The position numbers and the translations under genes are program-made. Of a stretch of DNA of 64,000 bases, positions 17,701 to 26,671 are shown in pieces; the stretch's first letter is position 1, and each line of letters starts with the position of its first letter. Origin of the DNA: Pseudodesulfovibrio sediminis (GTDB taxonomy: Bacteria; Desulfobacterota; Desulfovibrionia; Desulfovibrionales; Desulfovibrionaceae); assembly GCF_020886695.1 (NCBI RefSeq), contig NZ_AP024485.1:1311001-1375000 (forward strand), in the 5' to 3' direction. Under the pieces are notes generated by a model, which was given only the letters and a program-made list of their open reading frames with translations, was not told the DNA's origin and did not search any database.

Positions 17701-18795
17701 ATGCTCATCGACACAACACTCAGAGAAGGCGCACAGCTGTTCGGCGCATATTTCTCCATGGAGGCAAGAACACGGATCGTCACCTCCCTTATTCATATAG
17801 GAGTGGATGAAATCGAACTGGGCTGGATAGGCCAGGACGGCCTGGAAGAACTTTTGGCTCAGGTCCGCCCCTATCGTGGCCGGACACAACTTTCCGTGTG
17901 GTCACCCTGTCGCGAAGCGGATATCCGCAAGGCCTCCCTGCTCGGGGTCGACCGGGTGAACATCGGCGTCCCCATTTCCGACCTGCATATTGAAAAACGC
18001 CTTGGAACCGGCCGTGAGGGGCTTACCGAACGCCTGGCCCGCACCGTTCTCACAGCCGGTTTTCTCGGTATTGAGTACATCTCTGTCGGCCTGGAGGATG
18101 TCTCCAGAGCCGACAAGGATTTTGCCCTGAGCGCAGCCAAGCTGGCGCAGGACGTAGGAGCTTCCCGAGTCCGCCTGGCTGACTCATTGGGTATCCTCAA
18201 CCCGCTGAATACCGCTGAACTGGTCCATTCTTTTGCAAAGGAACTTGATGTGGATCTGGCTGTTCACTGCCACGACGACTTCGGCATGGCCACAGGGAAT
18301 GCGATCGCAGCCCTGTCCAGTGGTGCTGATTACGCTGATGCTTCCGTGCTGGGCATCGGGGAGCGTTCTGGCATTGCGGCCACAGAAGAAGTCGCGAGTT
18401 ATCTCACCTTGAAGGAGGAGTCACATGCTTATGAAATTGAAGGCCTTCGAAACCTTTGTGGTTTCGTCTCTCAAGCTGCCGGGGTACCGATTCCCCGTAC
18501 GAAGTCAATCGCGGGCGAGGATATTTTCGCTTGCGAATCAGGCCTCCACGCCCATGCCCTCAGCAAGTCGCCTGAACTTTTCGAACCGTACAACCCCGAC
18601 CGCATCGGCGCAGACCGGGTGGTCGCGGTTGGCGGCAAGAGTGGGCGAGCGGCAGTCGTCAACGCCCTCGAAAGCAGCGGTCTTGACCCGAAAGACCAGG
18701 ACATCCCGACCTTAGTTTCCGCTGTAAGAAAACTCGCCTGGGAGCTGGAACGTCCACTGACATCCCTGGAGTTATCTCGACTCATCAAAAATTAG
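17701..18795 (+). CDS. nifV: homocitrate synthase NifV
   Basis: NifV (364 residues) condenses acetyl-CoA with 2-oxoglutarate to give (R)-homocitrate, the organic ligand of FeMo-co. It has the DRE-TIM metallolyase signature at the N-terminus (LIDTTLREGAQLFG), the metal-site HCHDDFGMATGNA near residue 188, and GERSGIAATEEV. A LeuA-type regulatory domain is absent, as in NifV. The start is the ATG after AAGGA. It is divergent from nifH and heads a unit with a small exported protein, modB and a repeat protein. Confidence 0.93.
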   Translation: MLIDTTLREGAQLFGAYFSMEARTRIVTSLIHIGVDEIELGWIGQDGLEELLAQVRPYRGRTQLSVWSPCREADIRKASLLGVDRVNIGVPISDLHIEKRLGTGREGLTERLARTVLTAGFLGIEYISVGLEDVSRADKDFALSAAKLAQDVGASRVRLADSLGILNPLNTAELVHSFAKELDVDLAVHCHDDFGMATGNAIAALSSGADYADASVLGIGERSGIAATEEVASYLTLKEESHAYEIEGLRNLCGFVSQAAGVPIPRTKSIAGEDIFACESGLHAHALSKSPELFEPYNPDRIGADRVVAVGGKSGRAAVVNALESSGLDPKDQDIPTLVSAVRKLAWELERPLTSLELSRLIKN

Positions 18796-18805
18796 GAGAG
18801 ACGCC

Positions 18806-19009
18806 ATGTTTAAGAAATGTTTGTATATTTTCCTTTGGATTTGCGCCATGGCAGGCCCGGCCAACACCACCGGTGTTGACTATGGACAGGGCAACCAGAA
18901 GGCTCAAACCAGTGTGGCGGCTTTAAAAATACTGACAGGCAACAACAGCGCACTCCCGGGATTGATTTATGCAACCCCAGTTGCCAGCCGCCCCTTCGGA
19001 AACGAATAA
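18806..19009 (+). CDS. small exported protein before modB
   Basis: A 67-residue frame with AGGAGAG before the ATG and a hydrophobic N-terminus (MFKKCLYIFLWICAMAGPA) that looks like a signal peptide or membrane anchor. The rest is short and unrecognised. Its stop overlaps the modB start (TAATG), so the two are coupled. In other genomes modB is preceded by the molybdate-binding protein ModA (about 250 residues); this could be a remnant or a replacement, but no ModA motif is visible. Confidence 0.6.
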   Translation: MFKKCLYIFLWICAMAGPANTTGVDYGQGNQKAQTSVAALKILTGNNSALPGLIYATPVASRPFGNE

Positions 19010-19743
19010 TGGACACGACGGCTCTGCTGGTCACCGGCAAACTCGCTGGCGTGGTCACGCCGATCCTCCTGCTGCTGTGCATGCCGCTGGCCTACTGGCT
19101 GGCCAATACGCACACGGCAGGCAAGCGATACATCGAAGCAGCGTGTAACCTGCCGATGGTCCTGCCACCAACAGTGCTGGGCTTCGGCCTGCTCATGATC
19201 ATGAGTCCGACCTCACCCATGGGTGCGGCCTGGAAAGAGCTGACAGGCTCTGCCCTGCCTTTCTCGTTCACCGGCTTGATGCTCGGCTCGCTCATTTATT
19301 CGCTCCCTTTTGGCGTGCTCCCCATGCGCGCGGCCTTTGAAAAGATCGATCCGGGCATGGTGGAAGCGGCCCGCTCTTCCGGCATGACCCATTTCCAAAC
19401 CTTCAGGCACGTCATCCTGCCCAACGCCATGGGAGGCGTAACGGCCTCGGCAGCACTCATATTTGCCCATACGGTTGGCGAATTCGGCGTGGCCCTGATG
19501 ATCGGAGGTTCCATTCCCGGCAAGACCAAAGTCGCCTCCATAGCCATTTTCGAATACACTGAAGCCCTTGAATACGGTCAGGCAGGTCTGCTCTGTTTCG
19601 TGCTCATGATCATCAGTTATCTCGCCCTGCTTTTCATCGGGCGGCAGGGAATGCCCATGTGTCGACGCAGTGACTCTCACGTTGATCATCAGTCTCCTAT
19701 AGCCAACCATTGTCACCAGCCCCGCGCCCTGCGTGAGGTATAG
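19009..19743 (+). CDS. modB: molybdate ABC transporter permease ModB
   Basis: A 244-residue membrane protein with about five hydrophobic helices and the permease EAA loop: EAARSSGMTHFQTFRHVILP near residue 120. CNLPMVLPPTVLGFGLL and HTVGEFGVALMIGGSIPGKT are hallmarks of ModB/CysU-type molybdate or sulfate permeases. It would import molybdate for FeMo-co and Mo enzymes. No modA or modC lies next to it, so it needs subunits from elsewhere. The last 30 residues are a hydrophilic His-rich tail not typical of ModB. Confidence 0.88.
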   Translation: MDTTALLVTGKLAGVVTPILLLLCMPLAYWLANTHTAGKRYIEAACNLPMVLPPTVLGFGLLMIMSPTSPMGAAWKELTGSALPFSFTGLMLGSLIYSLPFGVLPMRAAFEKIDPGMVEAARSSGMTHFQTFRHVILPNAMGGVTASAALIFAHTVGEFGVALMIGGSIPGKTKVASIAIFEYTEALEYGQAGLLCFVLMIISYLALLFIGRQGMPMCRRSDSHVDHQSPIANHCHQPRALREV

Positions 19744-19753
19744 GAAAGATCCC

Positions 19754-20608
19754 ATGAAAAGCATCTCCACTCAATACGGCCCTCTGACTCCCCAGCACAC
19801 TTCCGACGACCTTCGCCAACGCGAAATCCTGCCGGTTGAGTACTATCCCTCCGGCGCAATCAAATCGATCCCATTGGAAAAGCAGACGATCATTGAAACG
19901 CCTGTTGGAACCATTCCGTCCGAGCTGGTTTCCTTCCATGAGAACGGCGTCATCAACCGCATCTTTCCTCTGAACGGCAAGCTTTCCGGTTACTGGAGCC
20001 AGGAGGACGAGTTCGAGTTGGCCGAATCCATAACAATCCCAACACCAATTGGGCGGATTACAGCCAAACTGCTCAGCATAAGCTTTCATGAAAATAGTGC
20101 CATACGGAGCTTCACCCTCTGGCCTGGCGAAACAGTCTCCACTCCGACCGCCAAAGGCCCCATCGCCACACGGATCGGGGTCAGCTTCACCCCTGAAGGC
20201 GTCATCAGCTCTCTTGAACCGGCCAACCCGATATCAGTTCAGACTGTTGCCGGTGAAATCACCGCTTTTGATCCCGACGCCATCGGAGTCAATGGTGACT
20301 ACAACTCCCTTGGATTCAACACGAACGAAGAGGTCATCCGAGTAACGACCACACTGACCAAGCTGACCGCTATCCACCCGGATGGGCGCACGTCCATATT
20401 TACGCCGGAATACCGCGAAAGCTGGTGTGGCGACACGGAAGAGGAAGTCGTGCCTATGATGGTAAGATTTTTAGATGATTCAGTGAAGGTTCAAACCAAC
20501 CCGGATTTGCCAGCCGTGACCATACCGCGAAAAGGGGCTGCCTTTTTTACCGAACCGTATCTGCCCCAATTGGCGCAGCCGTTCGGTCAGCTCAAATGTT
20601 CCGTATAG
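19754..20608 (+). CDS. repeat-containing protein of unknown function after modB
   Basis: A 284-residue soluble protein with no signal peptide. It contains four to five copies of a loose unit of 40-50 residues of the form TPxGxIxxxxxSFHENGxI, for example at VGTIPSELVSFHENGVINR, IGRITAKLLSISFHENSAIR and KGPIATRIGVSFTPEGVISS. This suggests a beta-solenoid or MORN-like fold. AGGAAAG precedes the ATG at 19754, 10 bases after modB. I do not recognise the family. Its place in the nifV-modB unit suggests a molybdenum or nitrogenase link, by context only. Confidence 0.75.
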   Translation: MKSISTQYGPLTPQHTSDDLRQREILPVEYYPSGAIKSIPLEKQTIIETPVGTIPSELVSFHENGVINRIFPLNGKLSGYWSQEDEFELAESITIPTPIGRITAKLLSISFHENSAIRSFTLWPGETVSTPTAKGPIATRIGVSFTPEGVISSLEPANPISVQTVAGEITAFDPDAIGVNGDYNSLGFNTNEEVIRVTTTLTKLTAIHPDGRTSIFTPEYRESWCGDTEEEVVPMMVRFLDDSVKVQTNPDLPAVTIPRKGAAFFTEPYLPQLAQPFGQLKCSV

Positions 20609-20626
20609 GAAAAGACCAGAGGCGAT

Positions 20627-21724
20627 CTACTCCAGCCCCTGTTCCATCATGTATTTGAACACGGTCTCCATGAACTTGCCGGAGACCACGTCCGGAAGGG
20701 CAAAGGTCGGCATGCCTACACTGGCCATGGACCCGGTGTAGGCAAGCCACATTTCCGAGGAAATCTTGTTCAAGGCAGGGGTGAGCATCTCGCCCCACAA
20801 GTCTCCATCCGCGCTTTGGTCCAGACCGAAAGCGCGGCATTGGAGCGGCCGATGCTCAAAAAGGAGGCAGCGCCCATCCTTGAGCAGAGGACAGACCGCA
20901 CCGGCTTCGGACAGGCAGTATTCGCCACTTTCGTCTGTATCCGTCACTTCACCGTCAACCGCCTTGGCCGCCTTGCGTTCGGCCTGGGCGGTTTCCACGG
21001 CCCGCTCAATAACGACAAGCCGTTCTTCACCAGTCAACTCAAGGTTGATACGGTGGGAGATATGCACCGCTTCGGCCAGAGTCAGGCTCACCGGGGTGTG
21101 ACAGCACTGGTCGTGGTCCTGACCGCAGGCCAAGCCGTCCGCGGCATGCACGTTTTCCTCCACACGGAGAACCAACTCCTGATAATCGTTGAAAAACGGC
21201 GATAAATCCACCAACCGCTTGAATTCAAGGGAAGGCTCTCGTACGGTCAACTGACCGGATTGTTTCCCGTATTTGCGAATAGTACGCCATTGAACAAAAT
21301 TGGCGGGTTTGCTTTTGAGCTTTTTGAGCGCTTTGCCCGCCAACTTGTGGCCGAGACCGCGCCTGAGCAGGTAGGCGTTGAGCACCGTACCGGTGCGGCC
21401 AATACCGTGGCGACAGTGAATGAGCACCTTCTTGCCCAGATAAATGGCTTCGTCCAGCCACTCCAGCGTCTTCTCCAGCTCGATAAGGCCAGGGGCCTCC
21501 TCATCCTCAAGTGGCAGGTAGTGGACTTCGAATCCGGCGTCCTTTTCTATATCATGCAGATCACAAAATTCACCACACAGATTCAGGATGGCATCGACAC
21601 CCTGCTCATGAATGGCCTTCAGCTGCGGATGACTCATGGGAGCATGCCCCACGCCAAGCTGATCCGTCACCCAGGTCACCGTATAGGCATACCCCACGTT
21701 TGTGTTCTCCTTCTTACCCATCAT
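20627..21724 (-). CDS. dual-specificity phosphatase fused to a YkgJ-type Cys domain
   Basis: A protein of about 365 residues with two parts. Residues 10-160 are a Cys-based dual-specificity/tyrosine phosphatase with P-loop HCRHGIGRTG (HCx5R) and a general-acid Asp upstream. Residues 190-365 resemble the YkgJ (zinc- or iron-chelating) family, with scattered Cys such as CGQDHDQCC, YCLSEAGAVCPLLKDGRC and LQCRAFG. The start ATG at 21724 follows GGAG and overlaps the upstream gene by 11 bases. It is the last gene of a five-gene minus-strand signalling operon. Its substrate may be a phosphoprotein of that operon; this is inference. Confidence 0.85.
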   Translation of the reverse strand: MMGKKENTNVGYAYTVTWVTDQLGVGHAPMSHPQLKAIHEQGVDAILNLCGEFCDLHDIEKDAGFEVHYLPLEDEEAPGLIELEKTLEWLDEAIYLGKKVLIHCRHGIGRTGTVLNAYLLRRGLGHKLAGKALKKLKSKPANFVQWRTIRKYGKQSGQLTVREPSLEFKRLVDLSPFFNDYQELVLRVEENVHAADGLACGQDHDQCCHTPVSLTLAEAVHISHRINLELTGEERLVVIERAVETAQAERKAAKAVDGEVTDTDESGEYCLSEAGAVCPLLKDGRCLLFEHRPLQCRAFGLDQSADGDLWGEMLTPALNKISSEMWLAYTGSMASVGMPTFALPDVVSGKFMETVFKYMMEQGLE

Positions 21725-24164
21725 TGCGCTGCTCCGCTTCAGCAAGGAACTTCTCGACTTCGGCCACCACCTGCTCCTCGCTGTCCATCCGCATGTCCAT
21801 CATGCGCGTCATGGCCATGAGATACCCAAGACGGACAAGCAGACGCCGGGTATCGTTCTCATTCAAGCGAGCACACTTGGCATCAATCATGTCCCCTCGG
21901 GTTTCCGTGGTGAATCCGTAGCCTTCAAGTACGAGTCGGATGAACTCCAACCGGAGCAATCGCTGATCAAAACCGGCCCCGCCACCCTTGAACCGGAAAT
22001 TGATATAGTTTGCCGCCGGGTCCGGTCCGCAAATAGTATCGATAACCGAAAAATGGTAGCCGAACCGGATCATGAGATGCAGGTAATCCTCTGAAATAAG
22101 CCCATAGCTGGCCAACAATTTGGAATCAAAGCTGAAGATACCGCCCGAGACCTTATCGAATTCCTCCCAGTCCATATGAGTCAATTTGTCAGACCACTGC
22201 ACCCGCTTGTCGGACAGACCGTACCAGAGCGCCCACATGGGCCGACATTTGATGTCCTGCGGCGACACGGTCTTGCCTGTTCCGGCGTTGGGAAAAAACC
22301 CTTCTCCAAGATCAAGGATGTACATGACCAGCGGGATGCTCGTCTCAAGACGCTTGGCCGCATGCATGCCCCGCCCCCGCTTGTCCATGACCGAGAACAT
22401 CTCGTTGACCGACTTTTCATGACAGAAGCGCACCACGTCATGCAGGGACTTGCAGCCCATGGGCGTAAAATCCTCGGATTGAGGATCTGTCAGGTTGAGT
22501 TTCACGGCCAACGGCGCGACCTTGGTATACTGCTCGACAACCCGTTGCGATATGCGCTGTCCCTGCCGCGCACGGGTCATGATCGACTCCACGCATCCAT
22601 CGTACACAGCGCCACCCGTTCCATCCACGGTCACAAGCTGCCCGGCTTCCAGAGGCATATTCAAGTCCCCCACCACCACCGGCACCCCGGACTCCCTGGC
22701 AACAGAGGCAAAATGACTGGCCCGGCTTCCGGTACCGGCGATAACGCCATTCATCTTGCTGATAAAGGTCAGCAACGAAGGCTGGAGGCGATTGGTGACG
22801 ACCACCGCCCCCTCGGGAATCTTGGCGATACGCTCGCCTGACGAGGCAAAATAGATCTCACCACATCCCGCACCGGTAGAGGCCCGCTCCAGACCGTCCA
22901 TGATCGGCTTGACCATGAGAGGAGGAGGCGCTGTTTCGGCCTCTTCGCGTTCACTTTGCAGTGGGCGACTTTGCAGAATGAACAACTCACCCGTGACGTC
23001 CTCGGCCCATTCAATATCCTGTGGCTCGCCAAATGATTTTTCCAGTTGCAGGGCCATCCGACCGAGCTTGACCAGCGTTTCTTCGGAAGGAAGGCCTCCG
23101 GTATCCGGGGAACACTCACTGTCGATCTGCGGCACGTCTTCACGAGTCAGGACAGCCTTGTCCGGCGAGATGGACCCATCCACCAGCTCGTGCCCCAGCC
23201 CACGCACACCGTAAACGCCGATGGCATTCTCTCCCCGACAGTCCGGGTCGCGGGAGTAGACGACACCTGCGGTCTCGGCATCGACCATGGGAATAACCAG
23301 CACGGCCATGGCTGTCTGACTGTCTGTCAGGCCGTTGGAAATACGATAGGCCACGGCACGGGGGCAGTACTTGCCTGACAAAACCCGTTTATACGATTCC
23401 AGAACGTCATTGGGCTGCACATTGAGTTCCGAGGCATACTGCCCCGCAAAAGAAATCTCACCATCTTCTGCCAACGCACTTGAACGCACGGCAATAAGGT
23501 CATCTCCGTCGATTATTTCACTGACGCCGAACCGAATGCCGCGCGCGATTTCATCGGGCACTTCTCCGGCCATGATCAATTCCTGCATCTCCGCCGTCAA
23601 ACGAGCCAGCAGGTCCCTGTCGCCCACCACCATCTGACGAAGACGCCTGTCGATCTCTTCTGACAATCCATTGAAATCAATGAAATAATTATAGGCGTTC
23701 GCTGTAATGACAAATCCGGGAGGCGTTGGAACCTGCCCCTCGGTCTTGGCCAGCCCGAGGTTGCACGCCTTGCCCCCGGCCAGATGCGGAAAGGAAGCGG
23801 CCTCCTCCAACGACAAAATATAGGGCGGCCCGACTTCAGGCTGCTCCAGTTCCATGGCCATACGCACATAGAAATCGATTTTCCGAAAATATTCAGGCAG
23901 ATCCATGAACTTGGTGGGATTCATCTCCACCAACTGGCCGGCCATGGTGTTCACGGCCTGAGAAAGTCGCTTGGTCATCCACACGGCTCGCTGCTTGTCA
24001 GCCAGCTTCTTTCCGTAAAACATCTCCTCAAGATCAGCGATCAATTCCAGAGCAATGGTGTCATGGGCCAACAGGGATTTGAATGCTTCATATTTACGCC
24101 GAAGCAAGGTTCCGGGAGCAAAAACCTGATAGGTCCAGTGCTTGAAGAGCTGTGTGAGATACAT
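21714..24164 (-). CDS. PEP-synthase-like phosphotransferase with an unusual C-terminal domain
   Basis: An 816-residue protein. After about 110 N-terminal residues comes a PPDK/PEP-synthase ATP-grasp domain (about 115-410; GGKACNLG, VRSSALAEDGEISFAGQYAS and a C-terminal QSRPLQ). Next is the swivelling phosphohistidine domain with catalytic His484 in GSRASHFASVARESGVPVVVG. The usual PEP/pyruvate TIM barrel is absent; the last 280 residues match nothing I recognise. It could phosphorylate another acceptor, as rifampin phosphotransferase and PEP-utilising kinases do. AAGGA precedes the ATG. It sits between a CheY-like regulator and a phosphatase. Confidence 0.8.
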   Translation of the reverse strand: MYLTQLFKHWTYQVFAPGTLLRRKYEAFKSLLAHDTIALELIADLEEMFYGKKLADKQRAVWMTKRLSQAVNTMAGQLVEMNPTKFMDLPEYFRKIDFYVRMAMELEQPEVGPPYILSLEEAASFPHLAGGKACNLGLAKTEGQVPTPPGFVITANAYNYFIDFNGLSEEIDRRLRQMVVGDRDLLARLTAEMQELIMAGEVPDEIARGIRFGVSEIIDGDDLIAVRSSALAEDGEISFAGQYASELNVQPNDVLESYKRVLSGKYCPRAVAYRISNGLTDSQTAMAVLVIPMVDAETAGVVYSRDPDCRGENAIGVYGVRGLGHELVDGSISPDKAVLTREDVPQIDSECSPDTGGLPSEETLVKLGRMALQLEKSFGEPQDIEWAEDVTGELFILQSRPLQSEREEAETAPPPLMVKPIMDGLERASTGAGCGEIYFASSGERIAKIPEGAVVVTNRLQPSLLTFISKMNGVIAGTGSRASHFASVARESGVPVVVGDLNMPLEAGQLVTVDGTGGAVYDGCVESIMTRARQGQRISQRVVEQYTKVAPLAVKLNLTDPQSEDFTPMGCKSLHDVVRFCHEKSVNEMFSVMDKRGRGMHAAKRLETSIPLVMYILDLGEGFFPNAGTGKTVSPQDIKCRPMWALWYGLSDKRVQWSDKLTHMDWEEFDKVSGGIFSFDSKLLASYGLISEDYLHLMIRFGYHFSVIDTICGPDPAANYINFRFKGGGAGFDQRLLRLEFIRLVLEGYGFTTETRGDMIDAKCARLNENDTRRLLVRLGYLMAMTRMMDMRMDSEEQVVAEVEKFLAEAEQRNDG

Positions 24165-24211
24165 GTATATTCCTTGGCTAAACCATGAGTTGCGTCGTGT
24201 CGGTTATCCCT

Positions 24212-24230
24212 TTGGCATACTGCGTGCCAA
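24212..24230 (-). promoter_or_regulatory. possible sigma-54 promoter or palindromic operator
   Basis: On the minus strand TTGGCACGCAGTATGCCAA has TGGCAC-N5-ATGC, a near sigma-54 match, directly after the stop of the response-regulator gene and 48 bases before the PEP-synthase-like gene. It is also palindromic (TTGGCA/TGCCAA), so it may be an operator or weak hairpin instead. Confidence 0.4.
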
Positions 24231-24590
24231 TCAGCTGCCCAGCACCTCGGCAACCTTGGTCTCCAGCTCTTCCTTGTTGATGGGCTTCACGCAATACTCC
24301 TCGGCACCCAGCCGCAGGGACTCCCTGGCCGTCTCCAGAGTGGGATATCCCGTGAGCATGATCGCTTTCATGTCCGGGTTGATCTTCTTGAGCTCCTCAA
24401 GGGCTTCAACCCCTGTCATCTTCTTGAGCTTGATATCCAGAATGGCCAGCTCGACAGCATGCTTCCCGGCATAGGTCAAGGCGTCTTCCTCTTCAGTGAA
24501 GTTGGCCACGGAATGCCCCTTGCGCTCAAGAATGCGCTTAACCAGCACGCCAGCATCGGATATATCGTCCAGTACAAGAATATTCGCCAT
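24231..24590 (-). CDS. CheY-like response regulator
   Basis: A stand-alone receiver domain of 119 residues with no output domain. The acidic pair is D8-D9, the phosphorylated Asp is D52 (ILDIKL), the switch Thr is T80 (MLTGYP), and the Lys is K102 (VKP). GAGGAG precedes the ATG, 2 bases after the kinase stop. It should take phosphate from the adjacent histidine kinase and act by protein contact. Confidence 0.92.
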   Translation of the reverse strand: MANILVLDDISDAGVLVKRILERKGHSVANFTEEEDALTYAGKHAVELAILDIKLKKMTGVEALEELKKINPDMKAIMLTGYPTLETARESLRLGAEEYCVKPINKEELETKVAEVLGS

Positions 24591-24592
24591 TG

Positions 24593-26662
24593 TTACTCCT
24601 CTATTACTTCGTCCAATTCCTCTGTAGTATCTGAGCCGTGATCCAGGGGGAGTGTGACCTCAAAGATCGTCCCCTGCACCCGCTCTCCTTCAATCTCCGG
24701 AAAACCGAAGTCTTCGGGAACAGGACTCTCAACCTGAATCTCACCACCATGGTCCTCAATAATGCCAAACGAAACGGAAAGCCCCAGACCGGTTCCCTGC
24801 CCGACGGCTTTGGTCGAATAAAAAGGATCGAAAATCTTTTCCAAAGCATCTTGGGAAATGCCCTCGCCCGAATCCGCAACCCACACCGAGACAATACCTG
24901 CGGGCGAGTCCAGACGGGTACGGATGAGAATGGTCCCACCGTTCCCGTTCATGGCGTCGCGGGCATTGGTCAGCAGATTGATCCAGACCTGCTTGAGCTT
25001 TTCCGGGTCGCCGTAGATAACCGGGTACCGATCATCCATCTCGGTGAGGATCTCCACCTGATCCATCTCGAATGTATGCCGGACCAGGCTGACCGCTTCG
25101 AGCACGGAGTTGTTGAAACACATCTCTCGTTTGGCGGACTCTGTCTGGCGGGAAAACCCGAGCAGATCGGCCACGATCTTCTTGCACACCTTGGTCTGCT
25201 TTTCGATGACGATCAGGTCTTCATGAATCTGGGACCCGATCTCCACGTCTTCCTGCAGCAGTTGCGCATAACCGAGGATAATGCCGAGAGGGGTGTTGAT
25301 TTCATGCGCCACGCCTCCGGCCATGAGCCCGAGAGATTCCATCTTCTGGGCCTGAATAAGCTGATTCTCGTACCCCTTGATATCCGTAATGTCACGGTCC
25401 GTGCGGAACAGCCCGACAATGGCCCCTTTCTCATTGAGGACAGGAATGCAGACGACATGGAACCAGCGCTTGACCCCATTGTCCATGATCTCCATCTGGG
25501 TATCGAGCCGCCGACCGAATTCCAGTATATCCCGCCCTGCCAAATGCCGTTCTTCGGCTTCGGCTTCGTTGAACAAATCAAAGTCCGTCTTGCCGCTGAC
25601 CTCGGGCACGCTCAATCCCACGGACTGTGCAAAGCTCTTGTTGCAACCCTGATAGCGCATGGTCACGTCCACCAGTGAGACCCGGTCCGGGGTCACATCC
25701 AGAATGGTTCGCATGAGGTGCTGCTGCTCGCGCAGGTTGCCCTCAGCCTCACGCAATTCATCAATATGCATTTTAAGCGACATGGCCATGACATCGAAAG
25801 TTTCGGCCAGATCCTGAATCTCGTCACCGGCATTCTCACGGTACACGGAGCACAACCGGCAGGAATCGAGCCGACATTGAAAACTTCCCTCGTTGTCACA
25901 ATCAGGACACATGGTCCCGGCGATATACCAGCATCGACGTCGTTTCTCGCCGTAAGCCGGGCATTCCGTGGTGGTACAATTCTGCATTTCCCAGCAGTGC
26001 ACACCGCTCTCAGGCCCGGACTGGGTGTTCAGATTCCCTGTCAGCATCTCCTCTGCATGGGAACGAAGCTTGCCCAACCGGGCCGTAACCCTACGCGCAA
26101 AGATGGTTCCAAGGGACGTCGCCAGAATCAATGCACCGGCAAACAACCCGGCCATGAGCGTGATCTGCTGTTGCACCGTGCGCATGATTCGAACCTTGGA
26201 AAGGCCGATGCGAATGGTCCCCAACCTGCCGTCGGAGACCATGACCGGTGCGGCAAAATCATATATGCGTCGGGTCTGGTCAGCCAGGAGCTGGATATGC
26301 AGGGGCTCTCCCTCTGCAACCGTATTGACAGTCAGGAGGTCAGTGGGAAATCCCTGATGAAAGGTGTGGGTCAACACATGCCCGTTGGTGTCCTGCACAA
26401 AGGCATAGACGACGTCGTCCACTTCAACCAGATCGTCCACCATGTTCTTCAACCGCAGGAAATCACGGGCCAGGATGGAGTCAACGGCGCGGGAGGCCAG
26501 GCTCTCGGCCAGGGCCGCACCACGCATTTTTGATTCCTCGACCAGAGACCGGGCATTCATGGTGCCGACCATGGGCAACAAAAGCAGCGCCATGACGATC
26601 AAAATGGCCGACATGCCGACATTGAGCTTGGTGCGGAACCGCAGTCTTGGGAAGAGTCGCAT
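24593..26662 (-). CDS. membrane sensor histidine kinase with a two-CW Cys module and PAS domain
   Basis: A hybrid-free histidine kinase of about 689 residues. One N-terminal helix, a periplasmic sensor of about 130 residues and a second helix are followed by a HAMP-like region. The HAMP is interrupted at about residues 222-272 by a Cys-rich module (CWEMQNC, TECPAYG, CWYIAGTMCPDC, CRLDSCRLC), resembling the two-CW domain. A PAS domain (about 315-430), the HisKA H-box VAHEINTPLG (His about 453) and the ATPase domain (NLLTNARDAM, DSGEGI, GTGLGL) follow. An upstream in-frame GTG at 26671 is possible. Partners: the PhnD-like lipoprotein upstream and the receiver downstream. Confidence 0.9.
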   Translation of the reverse strand: MRLFPRLRFRTKLNVGMSAILIVMALLLLPMVGTMNARSLVEESKMRGAALAESLASRAVDSILARDFLRLKNMVDDLVEVDDVVYAFVQDTNGHVLTHTFHQGFPTDLLTVNTVAEGEPLHIQLLADQTRRIYDFAAPVMVSDGRLGTIRIGLSKVRIMRTVQQQITLMAGLFAGALILATSLGTIFARRVTARLGKLRSHAEEMLTGNLNTQSGPESGVHCWEMQNCTTTECPAYGEKRRRCWYIAGTMCPDCDNEGSFQCRLDSCRLCSVYRENAGDEIQDLAETFDVMAMSLKMHIDELREAEGNLREQQHLMRTILDVTPDRVSLVDVTMRYQGCNKSFAQSVGLSVPEVSGKTDFDLFNEAEAEERHLAGRDILEFGRRLDTQMEIMDNGVKRWFHVVCIPVLNEKGAIVGLFRTDRDITDIKGYENQLIQAQKMESLGLMAGGVAHEINTPLGIILGYAQLLQEDVEIGSQIHEDLIVIEKQTKVCKKIVADLLGFSRQTESAKREMCFNNSVLEAVSLVRHTFEMDQVEILTEMDDRYPVIYGDPEKLKQVWINLLTNARDAMNGNGGTILIRTRLDSPAGIVSVWVADSGEGISQDALEKIFDPFYSTKAVGQGTGLGLSVSFGIIEDHGGEIQVESPVPEDFGFPEIEGERVQGTIFEVTLPLDHGSDTTEELDEVIEE

Positions 26663-26671
26663 ATGTCCCAC

